Below, piece by piece: positions 7,782 to 14,809 of a stretch of 51,969 nucleotides of DNA. The DNA comes from Gammaproteobacteria bacterium. GTDB taxonomy: Bacteria > Pseudomonadota > Gammaproteobacteria > Eutrophobiales > Eutrophobiaceae. The notes under the pieces were generated by a model. That model was not told the DNA's origin, did not search any database, and saw nothing but the letters and a program-made list of their open reading frames with translations. The position numbers and the translations under genes are program-made. How positions within the stretch are numbered: position 1 is the first letter of the stretch; every line of letters starts with the position of its first letter. The stretch covers positions 1 through 51,969 of the forward strand of contig JANQJZ010000020.1 in the NCBI GenBank assembly GCA_028281365.1. The letters are read 5' to 3'.

Positions 7782-8330
7782 TCAAGCGGCGGCAGTTTGA
7801 GGGATCAATGCCGCGTAGCCGTTTTTGGCGAGGGAATTCCCGACAATCTCAAAGTAATTATCATTACCTTCGAAACCGAATGCATCAACGATCCGGTTTA
7901 AATAGTTAAGCAATGAAACGACATTAATTGTATCTTCAATGGTCTGCTCGGAAATGCCCTTGTCTTTCAGGTAATCAATATCCGCGATCGTGATCTCTGC
8001 GGGGGTACGGGTCAGTTTCCCTGCAAAGACAAGCAGGTACTTCAAGTTTTTGCTTATGCCGGAGATGTCGGGGCCCTTTTCAAGAGTTGCTACAGTTGCT
8101 TCGTCAATGCCCATGGCAGTAAGTGTTGCACTATGGGCACCTACGCAGAAGTGACAATCATTAATGTGTGAAACGTGTGTTGCAATGATTTCGCGATCTG
8201 CTTTGGAAAGTTCGGATTCCCCGAGCATTACGTTCTCGAAAAATTCAAGCAACGGTTTATAATATTTCGGTGAGCGCAGAAAGACGTCGGCGATACCTTT
8301 AAAATTTCGTGAATAACTTAAGTTTGTCAT
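7782..8330 (-). CDS. AhpD-like carboxymuconolactone decarboxylase family protein
   Basis: 182 residues, all helical in character. The core motif is ADREIIATHVSHINDCHFCVGAH, that is CxxC followed three residues later by His, the redox-active site of AhpD-type alkylhydroperoxidases. The length and the N-terminal YSRNFKGIADVF fit the peroxidase-related subgroup. AhpD proteins reduce peroxides through the Cys pair; the partner here is unknown. It is between the NTF2-like and carbonic-anhydrase-like genes in the same operon, supporting a detoxification or oxidative-stress role. Confidence 0.88.
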   Translation of the reverse strand: MTNLSYSRNFKGIADVFLRSPKYYKPLLEFFENVMLGESELSKADREIIATHVSHINDCHFCVGAHSATLTAMGIDEATVATLEKGPDISGISKNLKYLLVFAGKLTRTPAEITIADIDYLKDKGISEQTIEDTINVVSLLNYLNRIVDAFGFEGNDNYFEIVGNSLAKNGYAALIPQTAAA

Positions 8331-8360
8331 TGGATTGTTCTCCTCTTTTCACTTAAAAGG

Positions 8361-8738
8361 TTAATTAAAGTGTAAATGGAAGACCTTATTCATGATCTTC
8401 CATTCACCTGCGACTTTTAATAGTGTGAACAGGTCAGTAAAGCGATGACCGGTCCAGTTATCGAGTTCAAGCCGCACGGTAGCGACCGTATCGACCAGAT
8501 CGATACTGGCTATGTGTGCTTTGAGTCCAGTTGCCGCACCGTTTTCATCGTGCCAGCCATACAACTTTTGTATTGGGCCAGCAAATAAATCGTCGCCGAT
8601 ATATCCAAAGATCGTTGCATCCGTATAAAAAGCGGGTTTCATATCGTCGCCTTTGCCTGATTTGGCTCCTTGGATATATTGCTGAACAACCTGGGTTATC
8701 GCGTCATATTCGTTTATGCTTTTAGCTGCATTGCTCAT
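8361..8738 (-). CDS. NTF2-like (lumazine-binding-like) protein
   Basis: 125 residues. The cone-shaped NTF2 fold is suggested by an N-terminal helix (AITQVVQQYIQGAKSGKGDDM), the DATIFGYI strand, and the ending FTLLKVAGEWKIMNKVFH, which is characteristic of the putative lumazine-binding subgroup of NTF2-like proteins. Its paralogue at 23806-24159 shares most of the sequence from GKGDDMKPAF onward. Such proteins may be enzymes or ligand-binding modules; the substrate is unknown. It is the second gene of the HbpS-led operon. Confidence 0.83.
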   Translation of the reverse strand: MSNAAKSINEYDAITQVVQQYIQGAKSGKGDDMKPAFYTDATIFGYIGDDLFAGPIQKLYGWHDENGAATGLKAHIASIDLVDTVATVRLELDNWTGHRFTDLFTLLKVAGEWKIMNKVFHLHFN

Positions 8739-8800
8739 GGGTTATGCTCCCGGTCTTTGTTTGGTCATAGGTATCAATAAAATATTTCATCGTAATTTTT

Positions 8801-9319
8801 TTATGGTTGACTTGATGTAAAGGCAGCTGCTCCAGCCCGGGCCACTTCAAGATCATTTGCCAGTGATGATCCAGAAACACCGATTGCGCCAACCGTCACA
8901 CCATCCTGATTCATAATCGGGACACCGCCCGCAAATGAAATAAGTCCGCCGTTTGATTCCTCAATACCAAATAGATCTCCTCCAGGCTGACTGAGCATGC
9001 CTAGTCTGCCTGATGGCATCTGGAAGAGAATGGAAGCCTTTGCTTTTTTCATCGCGACATCAATGCTCCCTAGGTAGGCGCCGTCCATCCGCGCGAAAGC
9101 CTTAAGATGACCACCCGCATCGAGCACCGTCACATTCATTTTCGTTCCTTGCTCGGTCGCCTTGGTCAGTGCTGCATGAAGTACCTGCTGTGCCGCAACG
9201 AGATCCAGATCCTCGCCTGTATAGCCCGTCGCCTCCGCGGAGACAACAGTCATAGATGGAGCGATGCCAACAACAAGGAGCAGGGTCAGCATTTTGAATA
9301 CTGTTAATTCCAATTTCAT
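8801..9319 (-). CDS. exported GlcG/HbpS family heme-binding-like protein
   Basis: 172 residues. The start at 9319 is favoured because GGAG lies 8 bases upstream; this gives a clean signal peptide (MKLELTVFK followed by a hydrophobic core and a VVSAEA cleavage region). The mature part carries the HbpS/GlcG pattern: NVTVLDAGGHLKAFARMDGA, then AMKKAKAS, then VGAIGVSGSS. HbpS proteins are extracytoplasmic and several bind heme or take part in redox sensing. First gene of the minus-strand operon, divergent from the LysR gene at 9481. Confidence 0.88.
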   Translation of the reverse strand: MKLELTVFKMLTLLLVVGIAPSMTVVSAEATGYTGEDLDLVAAQQVLHAALTKATEQGTKMNVTVLDAGGHLKAFARMDGAYLGSIDVAMKKAKASILFQMPSGRLGMLSQPGGDLFGIEESNGGLISFAGGVPIMNQDGVTVGAIGVSGSSLANDLEVARAGAAAFTSSQP

Positions 9320-9480
9320 AGTTCTTTCTCCAGTTCTGTACATAAAGCATATTTAAATTGAATAAGAATATTTAAGTCACATGATGATGCTTTTGATCAT
9401 ATGAAATACAATTTAGTTGGAAAATAGAAGGTAGACAAACGACATTTTCTTAATCTAGACTTAGAAAAATTAAGCCTGAT
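9320..9480. promoter_or_regulatory. divergent control region between HbpS operon and LysR gene
   Basis: A 161-bp AT-rich gap between divergently transcribed genes. LysR operators are expected in such a gap, but no specific T-N11-A box can be singled out with confidence and no convincing promoter is visible. The function is inferred from gene arrangement only. Confidence 0.4.
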
Positions 9481-10398
9481 ATGACTAGACGACTTTATCC
9501 TCTCAACGCACTACGTGCTTTCGAAGCCTCGGCCCGACATTTGAGCTTTGTAAAGGCAGCGTCGGAATTGCACGTCACCCCAGCGGCAATCAGTCACCAG
9601 GTGAAAAAACTGGAAGAGTATTTAAATGCGCAATTGTTCAGGCGGCAGGCACAAGGTTTATTGCTATCAGATACAGGACAGTTATTGCTGGCTGAATTGT
9701 CCAGCGTCTTTTTGGATCTGGATAAAGTAGTAAACCGAATATTGGATCAGGATAACCGTGGTGCCCTGAGCATTAGTGTAGCACCAGTGTTTAACGCAAA
9801 GTGGTTGGTACCGCGTCTGGAACATTTTCACGCTTTGCATCCCCAAATTGATATCCGTATTTCATCAAGCTTGGCGGTAGTTGACTTACAAAGAGATGGT
9901 TTTGATGCGGCCATCCGACTTGGAAAAGGAAAATACCCAGGGCTTGCAGCAATCAAATTATGTGATGAATATGTTACGCCATTATGTAGTCCTAATTTAC
10001 TTCAGGAACATCCGTTAAAAAATGAAGATAACCTTCGTCACTTTACATTGTTACATGATGAATCTATGGATTTTGATACAGATGTACCAACTTGGTCAAC
10101 CTGGTTAAAAGCAGCGAAGATAAAACAGGTTGATACCTCAAAAGGTATAAATTTTAGTCACCCTGACCATGCGTTACAGGCAGCTATCGACGGTGTAGGG
10201 ATAGTGTTGGGCTGGCAATATCTTGCTACTGACGATATTGCGGCTAATCGTTTAGTGCAGCCATTTGATCTTGCACTGCCACTTGGATCATCATTTTATT
10301 TAGTCTACCCAAAAACGTATTCAAATAGACCAAAGATAGTAGCCTTCCGAGATTGGTTAATGAAAGAGATTAATATTAATCAAACAAATTTAAAATGA
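9481..10398 (+). CDS. LysR family transcriptional regulator (GcvA-like)
   Basis: 305 residues. The N-terminus MTRRLYPLNALRAFEASARH and the helix-turn-helix HLSFVKAASELHVTPAAISHQ are typical of the GcvA-like branch of LysR regulators. The effector domain follows from about residue 95. It is divergent from the HbpS/NTF2/AhpD/CA/SDR run, which it probably controls. The ligand is unknown. It ends convergently with the bicupin operon, with a tRNA-Cys-like element in the gap. Confidence 0.93.
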   Translation: MTRRLYPLNALRAFEASARHLSFVKAASELHVTPAAISHQVKKLEEYLNAQLFRRQAQGLLLSDTGQLLLAELSSVFLDLDKVVNRILDQDNRGALSISVAPVFNAKWLVPRLEHFHALHPQIDIRISSSLAVVDLQRDGFDAAIRLGKGKYPGLAAIKLCDEYVTPLCSPNLLQEHPLKNEDNLRHFTLLHDESMDFDTDVPTWSTWLKAAKIKQVDTSKGINFSHPDHALQAAIDGVGIVLGWQYLATDDIAANRLVQPFDLALPLGSSFYLVYPKTYSNRPKIVAFRDWLMKEININQTNLK

Positions 10399-10444
10399 TT
10401 CAAACACCAGCTATAGATAATGATAATTTGAAGATAGAAATGTT

Positions 10445-10565
10445 TGGAGGCTGGGGTCGCTTACACGGATGTAAGTGGTAGAGTAATGCAGGAGCAATTA
10501 CCAAAGATTCTCACCAACATTTACGGTTTTGCACACCGTCGCATAGGGTATTCTGCCACCCAGCC
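10445..10565 (-). ncRNA. tRNA-Cys-like RNA with expanded T-loop, copy 2
   Basis: 121 nt on the minus strand. Acceptor GGCTGGG/CCCAGCC is perfect, then T and CCA. The D-arm is GCA...TGC with a 10-nt loop. The anticodon stem ACGGT/ACCGT encloses GTGCAAA (anticodon GCA). The variable loop is AAAT. The T-stem GTTG/CGAC closes an insertion of about 56 nt that is nearly identical to copy 1: from the anticodon stem to the 3' end I count three differences, one of them in the variable loop, while the D-loop is much less alike. Compared with the tRNA-Cys at 899, anticodon pair 28-42 is C-G instead of T-A, a compensated change. It sits 48 bases after the bicupin stop. Confidence 0.72.
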
Positions 10566-10613
10566 GTTGAATTATTTAAGATGCGGTCATATTCGGATAG
10601 TTCAAGATAGAAA

Positions 10614-11264
10614 TTATAAATGCCCGGTTTTGACATAAATGACACAGCCCTGTTCACTATAAGGTGTGTATTTACTTCCAGCAGGGTTACGTATCCAGGT
10701 CCCTTGTGGATAAACACCAGTTTCATCAGCAAAGGTTCCTGAAATGACAAAGATCTCTTCGCCTTGCGGGTGGACATGTCGATTAAATACAGTACCCGGT
10801 TCCCATTTAACCAATGCGACCTGTTCATTTTTATAAGAATGCAATGGCATAACGCTTAAGCCTTTAACCTGACCCGGATGCCATTCAGCTTTATTGGTAT
10901 CAATACGCACGTATTCCTGATCATCCAGATCAAACTGGCGCAGTTTAACCAGGATTGTCGTACCTTCTTTTGTATGCGGTTTATGTTTGGAGCCGATTGG
11001 GTTTCTAACGTACATGCCTTTATGAAAATCACCCATCTCATCAGAAAATACACCATCGAGTACCAGGTACTCCTCGCCGCCTGTGTGTGTATGTTCATCA
11101 AAATATGAACCGGGTTCATAACGTACAATAGATGTTGCCCTAGCAACTTCTTCACCATCACGTTCTAACATGCGTCGTTGTACACCAGGTAATGGTGAAT
11201 CTATCCAAGGTAGTTCATTACTATTTACGATTGCACGTTTTGACAAGTCAGCATGTATTTGCAT
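10614..11264 (-). CDS. ChrR-like bicupin protein
   Basis: 216 residues in two homologous cupin halves. The first carries YFDEHTHTGGEE and GDFHKGMYVRNPIGSKHKP; the second carries FNRHVHPQGEE and GVYPQGTWIRNPAGSKYTP. Each half keeps the HxH and Glu of a metal-binding cupin. The architecture matches ChrR-type cupins, related to the sensor domain of anti-sigma factor ChrR, but the zinc-finger anti-sigma part is absent, so an enzymatic or sensor role is more likely than sigma-factor control. It is the last gene of a GST/GST/bicupin operon divergent from a LysR gene. Confidence 0.87.
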   Translation of the reverse strand: MQIHADLSKRAIVNSNELPWIDSPLPGVQRRMLERDGEEVARATSIVRYEPGSYFDEHTHTGGEEYLVLDGVFSDEMGDFHKGMYVRNPIGSKHKPHTKEGTTILVKLRQFDLDDQEYVRIDTNKAEWHPGQVKGLSVMPLHSYKNEQVALVKWEPGTVFNRHVHPQGEEIFVISGTFADETGVYPQGTWIRNPAGSKYTPYSEQGCVIYVKTGHL

Positions 11265-11285
11265 TTTTGTTTTCCAATTACTCTA

Positions 11286-11894
11286 TCAGGCTGCTGCACT
11301 TTGACGTTGGCTGACTTCATCATGCCAACGTTTAAGGTTCTTATATTCATCCGGGATTGGAATATTTAGCATGCTACCAAGATCGATCCCACACACTGCG
11401 GTGATGTCTGCGATAGTCAACGAATCACCTGCAATAAACTTCGTCTTGGCAAGCTGTTCATCCAGTTTTTTCATCATCCCGACAGCGATTTTTTTATTTT
11501 GTTCACCCCAATCCTTATTGCGGTAACGTGTATCACCCAAGCCATCAGTTGCATGATGAAAATAAGTAATAAAAGGATTAAACAAAGTGCTCTCTACCCG
11601 GCGATGCCACATCTCAACTTTAGCTTTATCTTCCGGATTGGTACCCATCAAAGCAGGTTCCGGTTGTTTCTCTTCAAAGTATCTTGATATTGCAACTGTC
11701 TCACTGATGTAATCACCGTTATCAAGTTCCAGTAATGGAACCAGTCCTTCTGGATTTTTATTTAAGTATTCTTCTGATCGATGTTCACCTGCCATTACAT
11801 CGATTTGTTCAACAGATATATCGATTCCTTTCTCTGCCAAAAACATACGCACACGTCGCGGATGAGGAAAAGGTTTATAGTCATATAATTTCAT
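11286..11894 (-). CDS. glutathione S-transferase family protein
   Basis: 202 residues. The N-terminal thioredoxin-like domain (MKLYDYKPFPHPRRVRMFL) includes GLVPLLE with a cis-Pro and SETVAISRYFEE for glutathione binding; the C-terminal helical domain ends in the usual SLTIADITA and RWHDEVS motifs. The active-site Ser/Cys position reads FPHP, so the catalytic residue is not obvious. Middle gene of the operon, 21 bases upstream of the bicupin gene, probably for conjugating an electrophile. Confidence 0.9.
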   Translation of the reverse strand: MKLYDYKPFPHPRRVRMFLAEKGIDISVEQIDVMAGEHRSEEYLNKNPEGLVPLLELDNGDYISETVAISRYFEEKQPEPALMGTNPEDKAKVEMWHRRVESTLFNPFITYFHHATDGLGDTRYRNKDWGEQNKKIAVGMMKKLDEQLAKTKFIAGDSLTIADITAVCGIDLGSMLNIPIPDEYKNLKRWHDEVSQRQSAAA

Positions 11895-11923
11895 TTCAAA
11901 TACCTCTTAAATGATTCAGTTAA

Positions 11924-12622
11924 TCAAGCTGCCAGGGTTTTTGCATTCTGGCCAAGTAAAATCTTTTTTGATTCTTCCGTTACAGTAGGAATTGTATTTA
12001 TACTTGTACCTTTCCTATAAGCAATGATCGTCGCCGGTCGATTTTTGATTTGCTCATACCAACGTTTTAAATTTGGAAAATCATTCAGGTCTTGCTGCAA
12101 ACGTTTATAAATCGCTACCCACGGATAACTTGCCATATCCGCAATTGAATAGTCACCTGCAAGATAATTACTCTCTGCCAATTGTTTATCCATAACCTTA
12201 AACAAACGTGCTGTTTCATTAACATAACGGTCAATAGCATATGGCAATATCTTTGGTGCATAGTGAACAAAATGTAAATTCTGGCCAGCAAACGGACCGA
12301 GTCCACCCATCTGCCAAAACAACCATTGCAATACATTGGCGCGTCCCTTTTGATCTTGCGGAATGAATCGTCCGGTTTTTTCCGCCAAATAAAGTAATAT
12401 CGCACCTGACTCAAAAACAGTAATCGGTTCATCACCTTCGACAGGATCATGGTCAACGATTGCTGGCATCTTGTTATTCGGTGAGATCTTTAAAAACTCG
12501 GGATCGAATTGCTCACCCTTACTGATGTTTACTGGAACAAGTCGATAGTCGATTCTGGTCTCTTCCAAGAACTGTAGAACCTTATAGCCATTGGGTGTGG
12601 TCCAAAAATATAAATCAATCAT
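11924..12622 (-). CDS. glutathione S-transferase, YfcG/Nu-like
   Basis: 232 residues from the ATG at 12622, chosen because AGGAGC lies 6 bases upstream; an ATG 13 codons further up lacks support and encodes no family residues. The N-terminus MIDLYFWTTPNGYKV with TPNG, and NKMPAIVDHDP then VFESGAILLYLAEKTG, match the YfcG-like Nu-class GSTs, which bind two glutathiones and act as disulfide reductases. First gene of the operon, divergent from the LysR at 12728. Confidence 0.91.
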   Translation of the reverse strand: MIDLYFWTTPNGYKVLQFLEETRIDYRLVPVNISKGEQFDPEFLKISPNNKMPAIVDHDPVEGDEPITVFESGAILLYLAEKTGRFIPQDQKGRANVLQWLFWQMGGLGPFAGQNLHFVHYAPKILPYAIDRYVNETARLFKVMDKQLAESNYLAGDYSIADMASYPWVAIYKRLQQDLNDFPNLKRWYEQIKNRPATIIAYRKGTSINTIPTVTEESKKILLGQNAKTLAA

Positions 12623-12727
12623 GTTGATGCTCCTATATTTGATGATAGTAAGCATAGGCAAAATTTGTTTTGCGAAAAACAGTATAATATGATAAATACT
12701 TATGCAAATTATGCAAAGATAGAATCG
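12623..12727. promoter_or_regulatory. divergent control region between GST operon and LysR gene
   Basis: A 105-bp gap between the GST start and the preferred LysR start. It presumably holds both promoters and the LysR operator. I cannot single out a convincing hexamer pair, so this rests on arrangement alone. Confidence 0.4.
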
Positions 12728-13621
12728 ATGGAATCATTAGCGGGATTAAAAATGTTTGCCCGTGTTGTAGAAACTGGCAGCTTTTCTGAAGCCGGACGTC
12801 AACTCGGCATTGCGCCTTCATCTGTATCCAGACAAATCAATGAACTGGAAGATGCACTAGGTGCGGTACTGTTCCAACGCACCACTCGTAAACTGAGTTT
12901 GACTGAAGCAGGTGAACTTTATTATGAGCGTACTACGCGAATCGTTACCGAAATAGATGAAGCCAAATTAGCTGTCTCGCAACTGGATGGAACTCCCTCC
13001 GGAATATTACGTTTAAACGTACCCGGTAGTCTAAGCCGACGTTATATGGTTCCTATCATTGTCGAATTTCAAAAAAAATTTCCTAAAGTGGAAATTGTAT
13101 TATTGGCCTCTGATCAGGTCATGGATATGATTGAACACCGTATTGATCTAACAATACGTCTCGGTGCACTGAAAGATTCCAGCATGGTTGCTCGTAAAAT
13201 AGGTTCCGGTAGACGTGTAATCTGTGCAAGCACAAGTTACATAAAAAAGTCAGGTAAACCATTAACTCCGGCAGAACTTGCAAATCATAATTGCCTAACT
13301 TTTCGATCAAACCCCGGCAGCAATGTCTGGAAATTTAAAGATCAAAATGGTGATTTATCTGAAGTCAGGGTCAGCGGAAATCTTTTTGGTAACGATGGTG
13401 AGTCATTGGTTGCAGCAGCTGTTGCAGGGCATGGAATCATTTTAGTACCCGAATGGCTGGTTAGTTGCGAACTAAAAAGTGGTGCATTACGGGAAGTATT
13501 AACAAACTGCTCATCTATTCCAAGAGAAACGCCTGTCTATGCCCTTTACCCACGGCAACGGCACTTACCTCCAAAAGTCAGGGTGTTTATCGATTTTATG
13601 GTCGAGCAATTTGATAGCTAA
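12728..13621 (+). CDS. LysR family transcriptional regulator
   Basis: 297 residues from the ATG at 12728. Upstream in-frame ATGs (12665, 12689) exist, but the family N-terminus begins at MESLAGLKMFARVVETGSFS, and no ribosome site clearly supports any of them. The helix-turn-helix is FSEAGRQLGIAPSSVSRQI; the LFQRTTRKLSLTEAG segment and the effector domain follow. It resembles the CrgA/DsdC-like LysR at 989 more than the GcvA-like one at 9481. It is divergent from the GST/GST/bicupin operon, its likely target. Confidence 0.92.
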   Translation: MESLAGLKMFARVVETGSFSEAGRQLGIAPSSVSRQINELEDALGAVLFQRTTRKLSLTEAGELYYERTTRIVTEIDEAKLAVSQLDGTPSGILRLNVPGSLSRRYMVPIIVEFQKKFPKVEIVLLASDQVMDMIEHRIDLTIRLGALKDSSMVARKIGSGRRVICASTSYIKKSGKPLTPAELANHNCLTFRSNPGSNVWKFKDQNGDLSEVRVSGNLFGNDGESLVAAAVAGHGIILVPEWLVSCELKSGALREVLTNCSSIPRETPVYALYPRQRHLPPKVRVFIDFMVEQFDS

Positions 13622-13687
13622 TCAAACACCAACTGTTAATACTTTGCTGCCAATTCTTCATTATCTGATTGATGTTAAGGCTAAATA

Positions 13688-13984
13688 CTATGTCAACAGA
13701 TCCAGGGCATCATCATTGCCAGCGAGCAGGAAAACCTGCTCTATATCCGGCGCTTCACATTCCTCGCCATCGTAATGCATAATCAGATTACTGCAGTCAG
13801 GTTCACATCCCGGAGTGAAATAGATTGAAATTGAGCCATTTACATACTCATTATCGGAAAAAATGGCCATGTCTGATGGACCATCGGCTTTCATAAAGAC
13901 ATCCTCGAACTTATCTTCCAGTTCATTCAATGCGCCGTCTTCTTCAATCTGATTTACGCTAAATGACACTCGCTTCCAGGGCAT
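13688..13984 (-). CDS. hypothetical acidic protein
   Basis: 98 residues from the ATG at 13984 (a GTG two codons upstream is possible; AGGA lies about 9 bases before the ATG). The protein is small, acidic, probably cytoplasmic and without membrane segments. It contains four Cys, including CEPDC and a second Cys in EECEAPDIE, and ends in LLAGNDDALDLLT. I do not recognise the family. It stands alone, convergent with the LysR gene at 12728 and divergent from the gene at 14102. Confidence 0.6.
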   Translation of the reverse strand: MPWKRVSFSVNQIEEDGALNELEDKFEDVFMKADGPSDMAIFSDNEYVNGSISIYFTPGCEPDCSNLIMHYDGEECEAPDIEQVFLLAGNDDALDLLT

Positions 13985-14089
13985 ATGCACTCATCCTGTT
14001 CATCCATCAGTACTAAATAGTCTAGTTGTTAATTTTATAAAATAAAGAAGTTTAATCATTCTGATTTAAAGAACCATGACTTAATTTGT

Positions 14090-14101
14090 TATAATCAAAT
14101 A
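14090..14101 (+). promoter_or_regulatory. extended -10 promoter predicting a leaderless mRNA
   Basis: TGTTATAAT (TATAAT at 14090-14095 with an upstream TG) ends just 6 bases before the ATG at 14102. No Shine-Dalgarno sequence is present. With a normal 6-7 base gap from the -10 element, transcription would begin at or next to the A of the ATG. Confidence 0.6.
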
Positions 14102-14347
14102 ATGAATCCTCGTGCCCTGATTGCCTTGTTTCTTACCTTTGCTAACCAGCTAAAGTATCGAAACCTGTTTTTAATAATAATTGGTTTGTTTTTAATTGAT
14201 TTATTCGTCCCGGATTTTATTCCGTTAATCGATGAAATCATTCTTGGGCTACTGGCCATTATCCTGGCTAACTTGAAAAAGGAAAAAAGCGAAGAACAGG
14301 AAGGAAATCTGATAGAAGGAGAAGTAATAAACGAAGATGATAAATAG
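14102..14347 (+). CDS. small membrane protein (DUF6116-like)
   Basis: 81 residues. One or two hydrophobic segments (about 21-36 and 42-57) around DLFVPDFIPLIDEIILGLL, then a charged cytoplasmic tail rich in Glu and Lys. The central VPDFIPLIDEI pattern resembles the family labelled DUF6116 in gammaproteobacteria, with no known function; this match is from memory. Transcription appears leaderless. It lies 8 bases upstream of the next gene, so the two likely form an operon. Confidence 0.68.
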   Translation: MNPRALIALFLTFANQLKYRNLFLIIIGLFLIDLFVPDFIPLIDEIILGLLAIILANLKKEKSEEQEGNLIEGEVINEDDK

Positions 14348-14355
14348 TATTTTTT

Positions 14356-14805
14356 ATGGACCTTTTAAATGAATTCCAAACATTACTACCTAAGGCAATC
14401 GAATGGGCGCAGGAACATAGTGAGTTAATCCAGCAAAATGGAAAGCCACTCACAAATGAGCAAATACAAATTGCAAATAAGGTAAATGTATCCAGCCCTG
14501 AAAAAGTAAAACTTTTGGAAGTAACACAGATCCCGATACCATCAGATGAAAAACTGAAAGAAGCTGCCGAACTTACCGGTTTTCTTACTGAAAAAATACA
14601 AGGCTTAACACTTGGACATTCAATCTATATTGTTCAAGGGTGTTATTCCACTCGCCTGTTATCACATGAATTGCGTCATGTTTATCATTATGAGGTTTTC
14701 GGATCGATACCTGAGTTTCTTGTTGAGTATTTAAAACAAATTGTTTTAGTAGGATATGAACATTCAGTCCTGGAACAAGACGCAAGGAAACATGAGATCG
14801 AATAA
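14356..14805 (+). CDS. putative zincin-like protein with HExxH-type motif
   Basis: 149 residues. The notable motif is HELRHVYHYE near residue 109, an HExxH with a Glu five residues later, preceded by a hydrophobic strand (HSIYIVQGCYSTRL). This fits a small metallopeptidase-like fold in which the two His bind zinc and the Glu is catalytic. No signal peptide, so probably cytoplasmic. It sits 8 bases after the small membrane protein gene and ends four bases before the convergent lipase-maturation gene. Peptidase activity is inferred only from the motif. Confidence 0.68.
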   Translation: MDLLNEFQTLLPKAIEWAQEHSELIQQNGKPLTNEQIQIANKVNVSSPEKVKLLEVTQIPIPSDEKLKEAAELTGFLTEKIQGLTLGHSIYIVQGCYSTRLLSHELRHVYHYEVFGSIPEFLVEYLKQIVLVGYEHSVLEQDARKHEIE

Positions 14806-14809
14806 ATTA

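Noticed and set aside
6181-10565. tRNA-like elements as integron attC sites, T-box leaders or tRNA-Sec
   Set aside because: No GTTRRRY/RYYYAAC core pair, no T-box sequence or position ahead of a gene start on that strand for copy 2, and the anticodon is GCA with a 7-bp acceptor and not the long selC acceptor arm.
10445-10565. Target-site duplications flanking the tRNA-like elements
   Set aside because: The bases on either side of both copies share no repeat beyond a few A/T residues, so transposition cannot be shown.
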